A DNA stretch of 64,000 nucleotides from Hornefia porci (GCF_001940235.1 NZ_MJIE01000001.1:2666001-2730000); one strand, 5' to 3'; positions 18,323 to 27,761 are shown, counted from the first letter of the stretch. Translations and numbers: made by a program. Notes: generated by a model from the letters alone, not told the origin.

Positions 18323-18386
18323 AAAAAAGGCAGAGCCGTATCTGACTGTCTCCCGGCAGGGAGGCGATGATACAGTTCTGCCTTTT
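18323..18386. terminator. Bidirectional terminator hairpin between the membrane gene and cytX
   Basis: AAAAGGCAGA with GTATC on the left pairs with GATAC and TCTGCCTTTT on the right, with runs of T on both strands. It separates the convergent 17237 gene and thi operon. Confidence 0.65.
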
Positions 18387-18403
18387 CTGCGACTGCATTG
18401 TGT

Positions 18404-19606
18404 CTACACTGCGTCCCGGTTCTGTTCACTGCGGGCGCCCTGACGCGCGGCGGCCAGCTTTCCCGCGATGACGGCGATGACAGTGGTGATCAGCATATCC
18501 GGCAGGGTACTGCCGCAGATCAGATCCTTTGTCATCAGGAAACGATACAGCAGGAAGCCGATGAGCCAGATGGTCAGATTCCGCCAGTTAAACGCCGTGC
18601 TTCCGGAGTCGGTGCGAAGAATAAAGAAGTCGGCGATCATGACGGCGATCATCGGCGCGAATACCGATCCGATTAAATAAAGGAAAGACGTGATGTCATC
18701 CATGGGGAAGAGGATGGCACACACTGTACCGGCAACGGCAACGATTACAGCACAGATCTTTCCGTTGATTTCAGAGCGGATGGACACCGCGGAAATTCCG
18801 GCGGAATACGCGTCCATGAATGTCGTGGTGACGGTGGAGAAAACGATAATCAGCAGACCGGCGACGCCGAGCCCCGCCTTCAGCATGATCTGAGAAATAT
18901 CATAGGTTCCGGTGAAAATCGCCGCGCCCATTCCGATCAGGTACATCCAGCAGCTTACCAGTCCGTAGGTCACGGCGCTGCCCAGCGTCGCGGCGAAGGG
19001 CTTCTCGGCCTCGCGGGTGTAATCGCTGATGAGGGGCAGCCAGGAGAGGGGCATGGCCACCGCAAGCTCCACCGCCGCGCCGAACGTGATTCCGTCCGAG
19101 ATAGCGTACCGGCTGCTGCTGCCGCTGAAGAAGATGACCTTGCAGAGAACGAGAGTCAGAATAAACAGCGCCGTCATTGTGATTACGTTGATTTTCCCCA
19201 GATTTGTAATACCGATGAACAGCCACAGGCAGATCAGCGCGCCGATAATCAGGCACCAGACCCAGGCGCCGGTTTTCAGCACGGCATTCGCCGACAGCGC
19301 GCCGTCATAAATCATAATCGCGGTCCAGCCCACCAGCTGCAAGACGTTCAGAAAAGCGAACAGCAGGCCGCCCCGGGCTCCGAAGCTCATCTTTGTGGTC
19401 TCCATCGCACTGCGCCGCGTCCGCGCGCCGATGTACCCCGCCAGAAACAGCAGGACGCACCCGATCAGATGTCCGGTCAGAATCGCTGCGATTCCGCGAG
19501 TCATGCCTAGGGGCGCAAAATAAGTTCCGGTCAGAATCTCGGCGATGGACACGCCGGCGCCGAACCAGATCAGTCCGTTTTCAAATATTGTAGTTCTCCG
19601 TTCCAT
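18404..19606 (-). CDS. cytX: Putative hydroxymethylpyrimidine transporter CytX (NCS1 family)
   Basis: 400 residues with about twelve membrane spans, of the nucleobase/cation symporter-1 family. The start is ATG 19606 ([20 protein letters not shown]), which shares one base with the thiD stop (TGATG); the frame open further upstream is the thiD antisense shadow. Its place at the end of a thiM-thiE-thiD transcript under a TPP riboswitch identifies the likely substrate as a thiamin pyrimidine precursor such as hydroxymethylpyrimidine. Cytosine remains possible by family alone. Confidence 0.88.
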   Translation of the reverse strand: MERRTTIFENGLIWFGAGVSIAEILTGTYFAPLGMTRGIAAILTGHLIGCVLLFLAGYIGARTRRSAMETTKMSFGARGGLLFAFLNVLQLVGWTAIMIYDGALSANAVLKTGAWVWCLIIGALICLWLFIGITNLGKINVITMTALFILTLVLCKVIFFSGSSSRYAISDGITFGAAVELAVAMPLSWLPLISDYTREAEKPFAATLGSAVTYGLVSCWMYLIGMGAAIFTGTYDISQIMLKAGLGVAGLLIIVFSTVTTTFMDAYSAGISAVSIRSEINGKICAVIVAVAGTVCAILFPMDDITSFLYLIGSVFAPMIAVMIADFFILRTDSGSTAFNWRNLTIWLIGFLLYRFLMTKDLICGSTLPDMLITTVIAVIAGKLAAARQGARSEQNRDAV

Positions 19607-20403
19607 CAATACTCTCCCTTCACTGCAAAGGCGTGATCCATCGGTCCTGATCCCTTTCCGAGATCCAGCATGGCCGACAGCGCGCCGGAAATATACCGTT
19701 TGGCGGCAGCCACAGACTCTGTCAGATCCCGGCCCTTCGCCAGGTTTGCGGCGATTGCGCTGGACAGAGTGCATCCGGTGCCGTGCGTGTTGGGATTGTC
19801 GATGCGCTTTCCGGGGAACCATTCCGCTCCCTCTGCGCCGTACAAAAGATCATTGGCGGCGTTCACGTCGTGCCCGCCCTTGAGCAGTACGCAGCAGCCG
19901 AATTTTTCATAAATCAGGCGGGCCGCCGATTCCATTTCCGCCGCGTTCCGGATCTGTCCTCCTGACAGAACCTCCGCCTCCGGAATATTCGGCGTGATGA
20001 CCGTCGCGAGCGGCAGAAGCCGCGCACACAGCGTTTCAATCGCATCGTCTGAAATCAGGCGAGCTCCGCTGGTGGCCACCATTACCGGGTCCACGACAAT
20101 ATTGCGGGCCTCGTACCTCGTCAGCCGGTCCGCGATAACCTCGATGAGATTTGATGCGGAAACCATGCCGACCTTGACAGCGTCGGGGTAGATGTCTGTG
20201 AAAACGGCGTCCAGCTCCTCCGCCAGAAATTCCGGCGTGACGTTCATGATGTCGGTTACGCCGGTGGTATTCTGGGCGGTAAGCGCCGTGACAGCGCAGG
20301 TCGCGAAGACGCCGTTTACGGTCATGGTCTTCAGATCCGCCTGGATCCCGGCGCCTCCGCCGGAGTCCGATCCGGCGATTGTTAATGCGGTTTTTTTCTT
20401 CAT
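19606..20403 (-). CDS. thiD: Hydroxymethylpyrimidine/phosphomethylpyrimidine kinase
   Basis: 265 residues. Phosphorylates HMP to HMP-P and then HMP-PP for thiamin phosphate synthesis. Ribokinase-like fold with the N-terminal [20 protein letters not shown] signature, [12 protein letters not shown], and the anion-hole motif [14 protein letters not shown] near 205-220. The usual length. Starts at ATG 20403, 105 bases after thiE; that gap holds no gene. Confidence 0.96.
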   Translation of the reverse strand: MKKKTALTIAGSDSGGGAGIQADLKTMTVNGVFATCAVTALTAQNTTGVTDIMNVTPEFLAEELDAVFTDIYPDAVKVGMVSASNLIEVIADRLTRYEARNIVVDPVMVATSGARLISDDAIETLCARLLPLATVITPNIPEAEVLSGGQIRNAAEMESAARLIYEKFGCCVLLKGGHDVNAANDLLYGAEGAEWFPGKRIDNPNTHGTGCTLSSAIAANLAKGRDLTESVAAAKRYISGALSAMLDLGKGSGPMDHAFAVKGEY

Positions 20404-20508
20404 TACGATTCTCCTTGCATTAATTTTATTGCGCGACGGAAAGTGGTGCCCCCGATCCGCCGCGTGGTATTAACTTGTTTTCTGTGCCTCAGCGGTGAAT
20501 CCTCTGAT

Positions 20509-21150
20509 TCAGCGGCTGACCATTTCGGAGACGGCCGACTTCAGCCGTTTAGTGGCAGATTCGATTTCCGGCTGCCCGAAAATCGCGCTGATTACAGCGA
20601 CGCCGCAGATTCCGGAGCCGGCCAGTTCCATAACGTTCTGTTCAGTGATCCCGCCGATCGCGATGACAGGAATTGTGACAGCTTCGCAGATTTTCCGGAG
20701 CGTCTCATGGGTAACCGGCCTGGCGTCGTCCTTGGAGCCGGTGGGAAAAACAGCTCCCACTCCGAGATAATCAGCGCCCCGCTGTTCGGCCCTGACCGCT
20801 TCCTCCACGGTGCACGCCGAGACTCCCAGAATCCTGTCCGGACCGATTAACGCCCGTACATCGCCGGCCTCCATATCGCTCTGCCCCACGTGAATCCCGT
20901 CCGCGTCCACCTCCATGGCGAGCGCAACGTCGTCGTCCAGAACAAAGGGAACCCCGCAGGCTCTGCACAGATCGCGGATTTCCAGAGCCTCCTTCCGGAA
21001 TGCGTCGTGTTCCATATTCTTTTCCCGAAGCTGTACAAAGGTCACGCCGCCCCTGAGTGCGGCCTCAACCTGCTGGCGCAGGGTTTCCCGTCCGGTCCAG
21101 TGGCGGTCCGTCACGGCGTAAAGCAGCAGATTTTCTCTATCGGATTTCAT
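20509..21150 (-). CDS. thiE: Thiamine phosphate synthase
   Basis: 213 residues, TIM barrel. Joins HMP-PP and THZ-P to give thiamin phosphate. Motifs VQLREKN, LDDDVALAMEVDADGIHVGQ, GVSACTVEEA, DYLGVGAVFPTGSKDDA and IGGITEQN match the family. I chose ATG 21150, eight bases after GAAGAAGG; a GTG at 21159 in the same frame is possible. Its start lies inside the 3' end of thiM (14-base overlap), so the two are translationally coupled. Confidence 0.95.
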   Translation of the reverse strand: MKSDRENLLLYAVTDRHWTGRETLRQQVEAALRGGVTFVQLREKNMEHDAFRKEALEIRDLCRACGVPFVLDDDVALAMEVDADGIHVGQSDMEAGDVRALIGPDRILGVSACTVEEAVRAEQRGADYLGVGAVFPTGSKDDARPVTHETLRKICEAVTIPVIAIGGITEQNVMELAGSGICGVAVISAIFGQPEIESATKRLKSAVSEMVSR

Positions 21151-21958
21151 ATTTCGCACCTTCTTCCAGCTGCTGTCCGTCCATATTGCAGATTGCGTCG
21201 ATGATGCGATTCCGGTAGGTGGAGTTTCCGTCGCCCTCCTGCATCCGGCTCCATCCGATTTCGCCGGCGAGTCCCATGGCGCACACCGCTGCGGCGGTCG
21301 CCTCCAGTGGAGTCTGCGGATTTGCCGCGAGGAACGCGGCGGTGATGCCGGAAAGCTGACAGCCTGTGCCGGTGATGCGGCTCATTTCCGGACGTCCGTT
21401 GCGGATGACGAAGCATCGTTTTCCGTCGCTGACCAGATCGATGGCGCCGGTGACGGCAATGATGCAGCCTGTTTCCGCGGCAATGCTCCGTACAAAATCC
21501 ACGCCCTCGTCGACGTTGTGCTCTGTAATGGCGTCTGCGACGTCTGCATCCACTCCCCGCGTGGTGCCCGAGCCTGTGGCGATGGTCCGGATTTCCGAGA
21601 TGTTCCCCCGGATCACGTCGAATCTGATTTTGTTCATTAGGCCCCGGGCGGTTTCCGTGCGAAGCCTGCTTGCGCCTGCGCCCACCGGATCCAGAAGGAT
21701 TTTGTGCCCGAGTTCTCCGGCCCGTCTGCCTGCCGCGTACATGGCCTCGATGCTCCGGTGGTTCAGCGTGCCGATGTTGATGTTCAGAGCGCTGCAGATA
21801 GAGGTGATGTCCTCCACGTCCTCCGGCTCATCGCTCATGATGGGGCTCGCCCCGCACGCCAGGATCGCGTTGGCCACATCATTTACAGTGACGTAATTGG
21901 TGATGTTGTGAACGAGGACTGATCCCGCTCTGAGATTGTCAAATTGTTCTTTTAACAT
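21137..21958 (-). CDS. thiM: Hydroxyethylthiazole kinase
   Basis: 273 residues. Phosphorylates hydroxyethylthiazole for salvage into thiamin. Motifs VHNITNYVTVNDVANAILAC, GASPIMSDEPED, LDPVGAGASRLRT and ITGTGCQLSGITAAFLA are clear. The start is ATG 21958 (MLKEQFDNLRAG); codons upstream of it fall in the leader. First gene after the TPP riboswitch. With ThiE, ThiD and CytX it forms a salvage route; no de novo genes (thiC, thiG, thiH) are in the window. Confidence 0.96.
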   Translation of the reverse strand: MLKEQFDNLRAGSVLVHNITNYVTVNDVANAILACGASPIMSDEPEDVEDITSICSALNINIGTLNHRSIEAMYAAGRRAGELGHKILLDPVGAGASRLRTETARGLMNKIRFDVIRGNISEIRTIATGSGTTRGVDADVADAITEHNVDEGVDFVRSIAAETGCIIAVTGAIDLVSDGKRCFVIRNGRPEMSRITGTGCQLSGITAAFLAANPQTPLEATAAAVCAMGLAGEIGWSRMQEGDGNSTYRNRIIDAICNMDGQQLEEGAKYEIR

Positions 21959-21977
21959 AATGTTTCCTTCCTGCGAC

Positions 21978-22004
21978 AAAAAACCGGACCTTCTGCGGCC
22001 CGGT
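21978..22004 (-). terminator. Riboswitch-controlled terminator before thiM
   Basis: On the minus strand ACCGGGCC-GCAGAA-GGTCCGGT forms an eight-pair stem (one G-U) followed by TTTTT. It comes right after the TPP aptamer and 20 bases before the thiM ATG, so ligand binding most likely stops transcription here. Confidence 0.8.
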
Positions 22005-22017
22005 GAAGTCCCTTTTC

Positions 22018-22104
22018 TTTCCCTACGTTGGCATTATCCAAATCAGGTTACGGGTCAAAGCTGCCGCTTACTCTCAGCCTGCCTCTGCAAGCTCCCCTTG
22101 TGGT
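22018..22104 (-). ncRNA. TPP riboswitch (THI element)
   Basis: On the minus strand the aptamer runs from ACCACAAGGGGAGC through the invariant GGCTGAGAGT, then GACCCGTAACCTGATTTGG and ATAATGCCAACGTAGGGAA, all textbook THI-box segments in the right order. It binds thiamin pyrophosphate and switches off thiM-thiE-thiD-cytX through the terminator downstream. Confidence 0.96.
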
Positions 22105-22117
22105 TTTATACAATCCC

Positions 22118-22145
22118 ATTATACACGGAAATTTCAAATGTGCAA
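22118..22145 (-). promoter_or_regulatory. Promoter of the thi operon
   Basis: Minus-strand -35 TTGCAC (22140-22145), 16-base spacer and -10 TATAAT (22118-22123). Transcription would start about ten bases before the riboswitch. Confidence 0.65.
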
Positions 22146-22174
22146 GGGGCGGTATAGCGCGCGGTACAGATTTA

Positions 22175-22183
22175 TGATATAAT
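22175..22183 (+). promoter_or_regulatory. Extended -10 promoter for the yhaM operon
   Basis: TGATATAAT (TG at 22175-22176, TATAAT at 22178-22183). No clear -35. It would give a leader of about 77 bases before TTG 22267 and is divergent from the thi promoter. Confidence 0.5.
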
Positions 22184-22266
22184 ATCCTCGTGCGGAAACG
22201 CGGCTGCCCCTGTTCCGGAGACGGCCGCGCCGCCTAAGTTATTTCAGCAAATGACGGAGACCGAAA

Positions 22267-23409
22267 TTGAAACAATTCTACGTAAATAAACTGAAAAAAG
22301 ACATGGAGATCATGGATTTCTTCATGGTTCGGATGATCGGAATCAAGATCGGATCGAACGGAAAGCAGTACCTTGATATCACGCTGGGTGACAAGACCGG
22401 TGAAGTGCACTCCAAGAAGTGGGATGTCAGCGAGGCGGAGGCGCCGTCGCTGAACGCCATGAAGGAGGGCGATCTGGTCAAGGTCAAGGCTACGGTGACG
22501 GAGTGGCAGAATCAGACGCAGCTGCGGATCATGCGGATCCGGAAGGCCGTGCCCCAGGACGGCTGTGAGATTGCCGACTATATCAAAGCCGCGCCGGAAC
22601 GTCCGGAGGAAATGTATGATTATATTTATAACGCGGCAGACGCCATGGCGGATCCGGATCTGCGCAGGCTCTGCACACGGGTGATGAAGGATAACCGGGA
22701 GAGAATCATGTACTATCCGGCGGCCACCCGCAACCACCACGCGGAGTATGCGGGACTGCTGTTTCATATGAAGAGGATGCTCATGACCGGGCTCAGGGTC
22801 TGTGAGGTCTACACAGATCTGGACCGCGATCTGGTGGCGGCGGGCGTCATCGTTCACGATATACAGAAGCTCTTTGAGATCGAGTCCGATCACAACGGCG
22901 TTTCGCCGGGCTATTCCTTTGAGGGACAGCTGCTGGGACATATTGTGATGGGCGTCAAATATCTCGACGAGCTGACCCGTGAACTCGGATTTCCGAGGGA
23001 AAAGGCGCTGATGCTGGAGCACATGGTTCTGTCCCACCATTACGAGCCGGAGTACGGAAGTCCAAAGAAGCCTTTGTTCCCGGAGGCGGAGGTGCTTCAC
23101 TATCTGGATATTCTGGACGCCAGGCTCTTCGATATGTTCGATGCACTGGCTCCCGCGGAACCGGGAACCTTTTCCGACCGTGTCTGGACGCTGGACAACC
23201 GCAGGCTGTACAAGCCTTCCACTGCACCGCGGCCGGAGGGAACGGAGAACGGTGACGCCGGAGCGGCGGGAACGCCGGGGACCGGACAGGGGAAACCGCA
23301 CCTGGACGGCGCCGCGGCTCGTCCGAAGACCTCGAGAGAGCGCATGGAGGACCGGGATACTGCGATCGGCAGAGCACTGAAGGCGGCGCAGACGGAAATG
23401 AAGCTGTAA
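22267..23409 (+). CDS. yhaM: 3'-5' exoribonuclease YhaM family (OB fold + HD domain)
   Basis: 380 residues. The N-terminal OB-fold (about 1-100) binds nucleic acid; the HD phosphohydrolase domain (about 150-310) carries metal ligands H157-H158, H197-D198 (VIVHDIQ) and HMVLSHHYEPEYG. YhaM trims RNA 3' ends in Firmicutes. A tail of about 65 residues rich in Gly, Ala and Arg is longer than usual and probably disordered. The start is TTG 22267 with GGAG eight bases upstream; ATG at 22303 would cut the OB strand. Co-directional with the nucleotidyltransferase gene 68 bases on, giving an RNA 3'-end pair. Confidence 0.87.
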   Translation: MKQFYVNKLKKDMEIMDFFMVRMIGIKIGSNGKQYLDITLGDKTGEVHSKKWDVSEAEAPSLNAMKEGDLVKVKATVTEWQNQTQLRIMRIRKAVPQDGCEIADYIKAAPERPEEMYDYIYNAADAMADPDLRRLCTRVMKDNRERIMYYPAATRNHHAEYAGLLFHMKRMLMTGLRVCEVYTDLDRDLVAAGVIVHDIQKLFEIESDHNGVSPGYSFEGQLLGHIVMGVKYLDELTRELGFPREKALMLEHMVLSHHYEPEYGSPKKPLFPEAEVLHYLDILDARLFDMFDALAPAEPGTFSDRVWTLDNRRLYKPSTAPRPEGTENGDAGAAGTPGTGQGKPHLDGAAARPKTSRERMEDRDTAIGRALKAAQTEMKL

Positions 23410-23476
23410 AACCGGTGTCTGTAAGGGTAGGACAGGCAGCGGTCAGTAAAATATATCAAACGAGGAGGATGGATCA

Positions 23477-24748
23477 TTGATCAAGTTCGACAAGGATGTT
23501 CACGGGGCGATGAAGGCGCTGGAGAAGGAAGGCTTCGAGACCTATGTGGTCGGCGACTGCATAATCGAATGGGCGCTGGGTGAATCTCCCTGGGAATGGG
23601 ATATGGTGACAAAGGCAGATTCGGAGACGATCCGGCGGATCTTCCCGGAGGCGGAGGTCGCGGATGAGAGAAACGGAATCTTTCGTCTGGATTTCACCTA
23701 TGAGGAGGAGGACGAGTTCGGAGAGACCTCGGTGAAGGGTTCGACCTGCGATATCGCGACGATGGAGGGCACGATTGAAGAGGAGGTGTCAGGCTACGGC
23801 TTCACCGCGGCCGCCATCGCGGACAATCCGGAGCGTACTCTGGTGGATCCGTACGGCGGAATGGAGGATATCCGGAACCGGCTGCTGAAGACGGTGAAGG
23901 ATCCGGACGAGCTGTTCCGCGAGGAGCCGATCCGCATGATGCAGGCGATGCGCTATGTTTCCCAGTACGGGTTCGATCTTCAGAAAGGAATGGCGGACGC
24001 CATTGTGCGGAACTGGCGGCTGCTTCTGGATCATCTGGTCGGACCCGTCCGGCAGGAGCTGGAGCTGGTGCTGACCGGAAGCAACACCGGAAAGGCGCTG
24101 AATATGATGGCGGATACGGGACTGATGGCGGCCGTCTACGGCGAAGAGGTCGCGCGCAAAATGAGCTCCGGTGAGGGGCAGCAGTTCATCACGCTGTGCG
24201 AGAACATCGACAAGACCAGGCCGGTGCGGCTCCGGAGACTGGGACTCTTTTACACGGTTCTCAACGAAAAACGGGGGCTTGCGGCGATTGAGCGCATGAA
24301 TTTCGATCAGGCGACGGAAACGAGACTGAAGGAAGCGATGACAGAGATTCTGAAGGTCACGTTCCTCTCCAATACGCAGGACCTGAAGCGGTACATCTAT
24401 GAGAACGGCTACCAGAAGTACAATTATCTTCATAATCTCACAAAGGCTCAGCGCATCGTCTACGATCATCCGGCCATGAAGATTGAGGCGAGGAACGCGC
24501 TGCTGAAGTCGGTGCAGGAGAACAACGAACCGATCTTTGTGGAGGATCTCTGCATCGACGGAAATGACATCATGGAGGCGGGAATCACCGATGAGCCGGA
24601 GAAGGCCGAAGAACTTCTGCATCTCGTGGTCGCCAAGGTACATCAGGATCCGCGGAATAATGACCGGAAGTATCTTCTGAAGATGGCGAAGAAATACAGC
24701 AAAAGCAAGCTCAGCGCCAACAGCCGCTACGTTCACTGGCTGCGGTAG
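23477..24748 (+). CDS. Divergent CCA-adding enzyme/poly(A) polymerase family protein with altered active site
   Basis: 423 residues with the whole PcnB/Cca architecture: head domain (about 5-150), RNA-binding neck and a C-terminal HD-type region (DPRNN..). Key motifs are changed. The canonical VGGxVRD is VGDCIIEW (25-32), the catalytic DxD is E40-W-D42, and RRDFTINA is GYGFTAAA (106-113). A third acidic position (STCDIA, D92) and the downstream EEPIRMMQAMRY helix remain. Loss of the RRDFT arginines and the first carboxylate argues that it is inactive or uses another substrate. Start TTG 23477 after CGAGGAGGATGG. It follows yhaM and precedes recD2. A normal cca gene would have to be elsewhere in the genome. 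Confidence 0.8.
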   Translation: MIKFDKDVHGAMKALEKEGFETYVVGDCIIEWALGESPWEWDMVTKADSETIRRIFPEAEVADERNGIFRLDFTYEEEDEFGETSVKGSTCDIATMEGTIEEEVSGYGFTAAAIADNPERTLVDPYGGMEDIRNRLLKTVKDPDELFREEPIRMMQAMRYVSQYGFDLQKGMADAIVRNWRLLLDHLVGPVRQELELVLTGSNTGKALNMMADTGLMAAVYGEEVARKMSSGEGQQFITLCENIDKTRPVRLRRLGLFYTVLNEKRGLAAIERMNFDQATETRLKEAMTEILKVTFLSNTQDLKRYIYENGYQKYNYLHNLTKAQRIVYDHPAMKIEARNALLKSVQENNEPIFVEDLCIDGNDIMEAGITDEPEKAEELLHLVVAKVHQDPRNNDRKYLLKMAKKYSKSKLSANSRYVHWLR

Positions 24749-24799
24749 AGTGCGGCAGAGCGGGCGGATCCGGCGATGGAGCCGCGGGATCGGGAGAGT

Positions 24800-27058
24800 A
24801 TGGAAACAAAAAAAGGCGTACTGACAGAGATCATATTTCATAACGATGAAAACGGGTACACGATTGCCGACATGGAGACAGATGATGAGCTTCTGACGGT
24901 TGTGGGCAATCTTTCTTCCGCGGCGAAGGGTACCTGTTTTGAGCTTACCGGCACCTTCAAGACCCATCCGCGTTACGGAGAGCAGTTTGTATTCACTGAG
25001 GCGAAGGAGGTTCTGCCCACCAGCCGCGCCGGCATCGAGGGCTTCCTGGCTTCCGGGATTATTAAGGGAATCGGCCCCAAGACGGCCGGTGCGATTGTTG
25101 CGAAATTCGGGGAGGAGACCCTGCAGATTATTGAAAAGCAGCCGGAACGGCTTTGTGAGGTTTCGGGAATCGGATCGAAGAAGGCCGATGTCATTGCGGC
25201 GTCCTTTGCGGAGCACCGTGAGTTCGCGGATGTGAGTCTGTTCTTCCAGGGTTACGGCGTGTCTGCCGCACAGACACTGCGCCTGTATAAGGGCTATGGA
25301 AAGGACGCGGTTTCCCTGATTCAGGAGAATCCGTACCGGCTGGCGGACGAGCTGTACGGCTTCGGGTTCCGGAGGGCGGACGAGGTGGCGGCCAGAATGG
25401 GCGTGGCGCCGGACAGTCCGTTCCGGATTCAGAGCGGGATACGGTACGGACTGATGAGTTATGTCAGCGACGGGAGCACCTTCGTTCCACAGGAGGTTCT
25501 GTGTGAGAAGGTGGCGCAGATTCTGGATCTCACCCGGGAGCAGGTGAAGGACGAACTGGTGAACATGGCGTTTACCGGCGATGTGCAGCTCGACACCATC
25601 CGTGACGAGCAGGTGGTCTATCTTTACAGTTATTATCTTGCAGAACAGAAGGTATGCCGCAATCTCGTCGCCATCGCCCACGGCGACCTGAAGGCTCCGG
25701 CCGCTGATATAAAAAGAAGCATTGAAATGACAGAGAAGTCCACCGGGCTCCACCTGTCGGAGAAGCAGAAATCCGCAGTGCTCCGCGCCGTGACCTCCGG
25801 AATCTCGGTAATCACCGGAGGTCCGGGAACCGGAAAGACAACGATCATCAACACGATCATCAACGTCTTTGAGGAGAGCGGTTTCAAGGCGGCAATCGCT
25901 GCTCCGACAGGAAGGGCCGCGAAGCGGATCACAGAGACCTCCGGCCATTACGCATCAACGATTCACCGACTTCTGGAATATTATTATTCGGAAGGCATGG
26001 ACGAAATGCAGTTCGGGAAAAACGCGGAGGATCCGCTGGATTACGATGTGGTCATCATCGATGAAGCTTCCATGATCGATCTGCTTCTGATGCAGAGCCT
26101 GACAGAGGCGATCCGGCCCGGAACCCGTCTGATTCTGGTGGGGGACAGTGATCAGCTGCCGTCCGTCGGGGCGGGGAACGTTCTTACGGATATCATAGAA
26201 AGCGGCATGATTCAGACCTCCCGCCTGACGGAGATTTACCGGCAGGCAGAGGAGAGCATGATCGTGGTCAATGCCCACCGCATCAATCACGGGGAATATC
26301 CGACGCTGAACGGAAGAGACACGGACTTTTTTTTCATGGAGCGGAGCAGCGAGAAAGAGATTCAGCGTCTGATAACCGAGCTCGTGACGCGGCGGCTGCC
26401 TGCGTATTATGGAGTTGATTCTGTCGGGGAAATTCAGGTTCTTTCACCGACAAAGAAGGGCCCGGTGGGCACCGTGGAGCTGAACGGTATTCTGCAGGAG
26501 GCCTGCAACCCGGCGTCGCCGGACGCCGCAGAAAAGAAGTTCGGAGATCACGTTTTCCGAACCGGCGACAAGGTGATGCAGATACGCAATAATTATCAGA
26601 TGGAGTGGAAGATTCCCGGCGTCGCCCAGAGCGGGCAGGGCGTGTTCAACGGGGACGTGGGCTTCATCCAGGCGATCGATAACGAGTACGGCAGCCTCAC
26701 GGTGCTGTATGACGATGAGCGTTATGTCCAGTATGATTTTTCTCAGCTGGATGAGCTTGAGCTGGCTTACGCCGTGACGGTGCACAAAAGTCAGGGCAGC
26801 GAGTTTCCCGTCGTGGTCATGCCGGTTTCCTGGTTCCCGCCCATGCTGGCGACCAGAAATCTGCTCTATACGGCGGTGACCCGCGGTAAGCGGATCGTGG
26901 TTCTCGTGGGCTCAGAGAACCGGATGCGCGCCATGATTGACAACGACCGGATCCGGCTGAGGTATTCCGGCCTGCAGGACCGGCTCGGCAGGATGATGGA
27001 ATTTGAAGAGACTGACATCGGGAAGGAGGAATCCGTGTGGGACGACCGGGACGTTTAA
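24800..27058 (+). CDS. recD2: ATP-dependent RecD-like DNA helicase (RecD2)
   Basis: 752 residues from ATG 24800 (METKKGVLTEIIFHN), which follows GGGAGAG; an ATG at 24776 is in frame but has no binding site. The N-terminal OB-like domain and helix-hairpin-helix region (GIGPKTA, GIGSKKADVI) are typical of RecD2. The SF1B helicase core has GGPGTGKTT (Walker A), VVIIDEASMID (Walker B), LVGDSDQLPSVGAGNVL and VTVHKSQGSEFPVVVMP. It is a 5'-3' helicase in DNA repair, independent of RecBC. It overlaps comF by 22 bases. Confidence 0.95.
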   Translation: METKKGVLTEIIFHNDENGYTIADMETDDELLTVVGNLSSAAKGTCFELTGTFKTHPRYGEQFVFTEAKEVLPTSRAGIEGFLASGIIKGIGPKTAGAIVAKFGEETLQIIEKQPERLCEVSGIGSKKADVIAASFAEHREFADVSLFFQGYGVSAAQTLRLYKGYGKDAVSLIQENPYRLADELYGFGFRRADEVAARMGVAPDSPFRIQSGIRYGLMSYVSDGSTFVPQEVLCEKVAQILDLTREQVKDELVNMAFTGDVQLDTIRDEQVVYLYSYYLAEQKVCRNLVAIAHGDLKAPAADIKRSIEMTEKSTGLHLSEKQKSAVLRAVTSGISVITGGPGTGKTTIINTIINVFEESGFKAAIAAPTGRAAKRITETSGHYASTIHRLLEYYYSEGMDEMQFGKNAEDPLDYDVVIIDEASMIDLLLMQSLTEAIRPGTRLILVGDSDQLPSVGAGNVLTDIIESGMIQTSRLTEIYRQAEESMIVVNAHRINHGEYPTLNGRDTDFFFMERSSEKEIQRLITELVTRRLPAYYGVDSVGEIQVLSPTKKGPVGTVELNGILQEACNPASPDAAEKKFGDHVFRTGDKVMQIRNNYQMEWKIPGVAQSGQGVFNGDVGFIQAIDNEYGSLTVLYDDERYVQYDFSQLDELELAYAVTVHKSQGSEFPVVVMPVSWFPPMLATRNLLYTAVTRGKRIVVLVGSENRMRAMIDNDRIRLRYSGLQDRLGRMMEFEETDIGKEESVWDDRDV

Positions 27059-27729
27059 CGCCGGCAGGGGTGCGGGCGTTTGTGGAATCGGTTCTGGATC
27101 TGATCTACCCGCCGTCGCTGTATTGCAGCTGCTGTGGAAATCTGATTGACGAAACCAGAACGTATAACCTTTGTGATCACTGCATCCGGCATATCCGATG
27201 GGATCAGGATCCGCCGCGGGAGCGGGACGGGATGCGGACGCTGCGCTGCGCGCAGTACGGGATCTATGAGAGAACACTGATTTTTTCCTTAAAATACAAC
27301 GGTCACAGATATATCGCGAGGGATATTGCAGAAATGATGCGGGATCGGCTTGAGGGCTCCGGCATCTTTTTTGATGTCATCGTACCTGTTCCGCTGAATC
27401 CATCGAAGGAGCGGGCGCGCGGCTTCAATCAGGCGGCGCTGATCGCGAAGCATCTCGGCAGGCTTACGGGCGCGGATTTTGTTCCCAGAGCACTGCGAAG
27501 AACGAGAGACACCCGGCCGATGCGGGGGCTTTCGCCGACGGAGCGGGAGGAAAATATTCGCGGAAGCATTGAACCTGACATGGAGACCGCGGAAAGAATC
27601 CGCGGGCGGACGGTACTGCTGCTGGATGATTTCTACACCACCGGGGCAACCGCTCTGGAATGCAGAAAGGCGCTGATGCACGCAGAGCCGGCAGATGTGA
27701 TTTTCATCGCGTTCGCGGCAAAATACTGA
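27037..27729 (+). CDS. comF: ComF family phosphoribosyltransferase-like protein
   Basis: 230 residues. N-terminal zinc-ribbon-like cysteines (CSCCGN and CDHC, about 30-50) and a PRTase domain with the PRPP loop VLLLDDFYTTGATALEC (about 191-207), plus PVPLNPSKERARGFNQA, typical of ComF/GntX. ComF proteins help single-stranded DNA uptake in natural transformation, with an unclear enzymatic role. Start GTG 27037, seven bases after AAGGAGG inside the recD2 3' end, hence coupled. Confidence 0.92.
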   Translation: MGRPGRLTPAGVRAFVESVLDLIYPPSLYCSCCGNLIDETRTYNLCDHCIRHIRWDQDPPRERDGMRTLRCAQYGIYERTLIFSLKYNGHRYIARDIAEMMRDRLEGSGIFFDVIVPVPLNPSKERARGFNQAALIAKHLGRLTGADFVPRALRRTRDTRPMRGLSPTEREENIRGSIEPDMETAERIRGRTVLLLDDFYTTGATALECRKALMHAEPADVIFIAFAAKY

Positions 27730-27761
27730 AGGTGCTGCGGCGAAATACTGAAGGTTTTCCG

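Noticed and set aside
23789..25948. 719-codon minus-strand frame opposite the nucleotidyltransferase and recD2
   Set aside because: Crosses two clear plus-strand genes; Arg/His/Leu-rich antisense of GC-rich coding sequence with no ribosome binding site.
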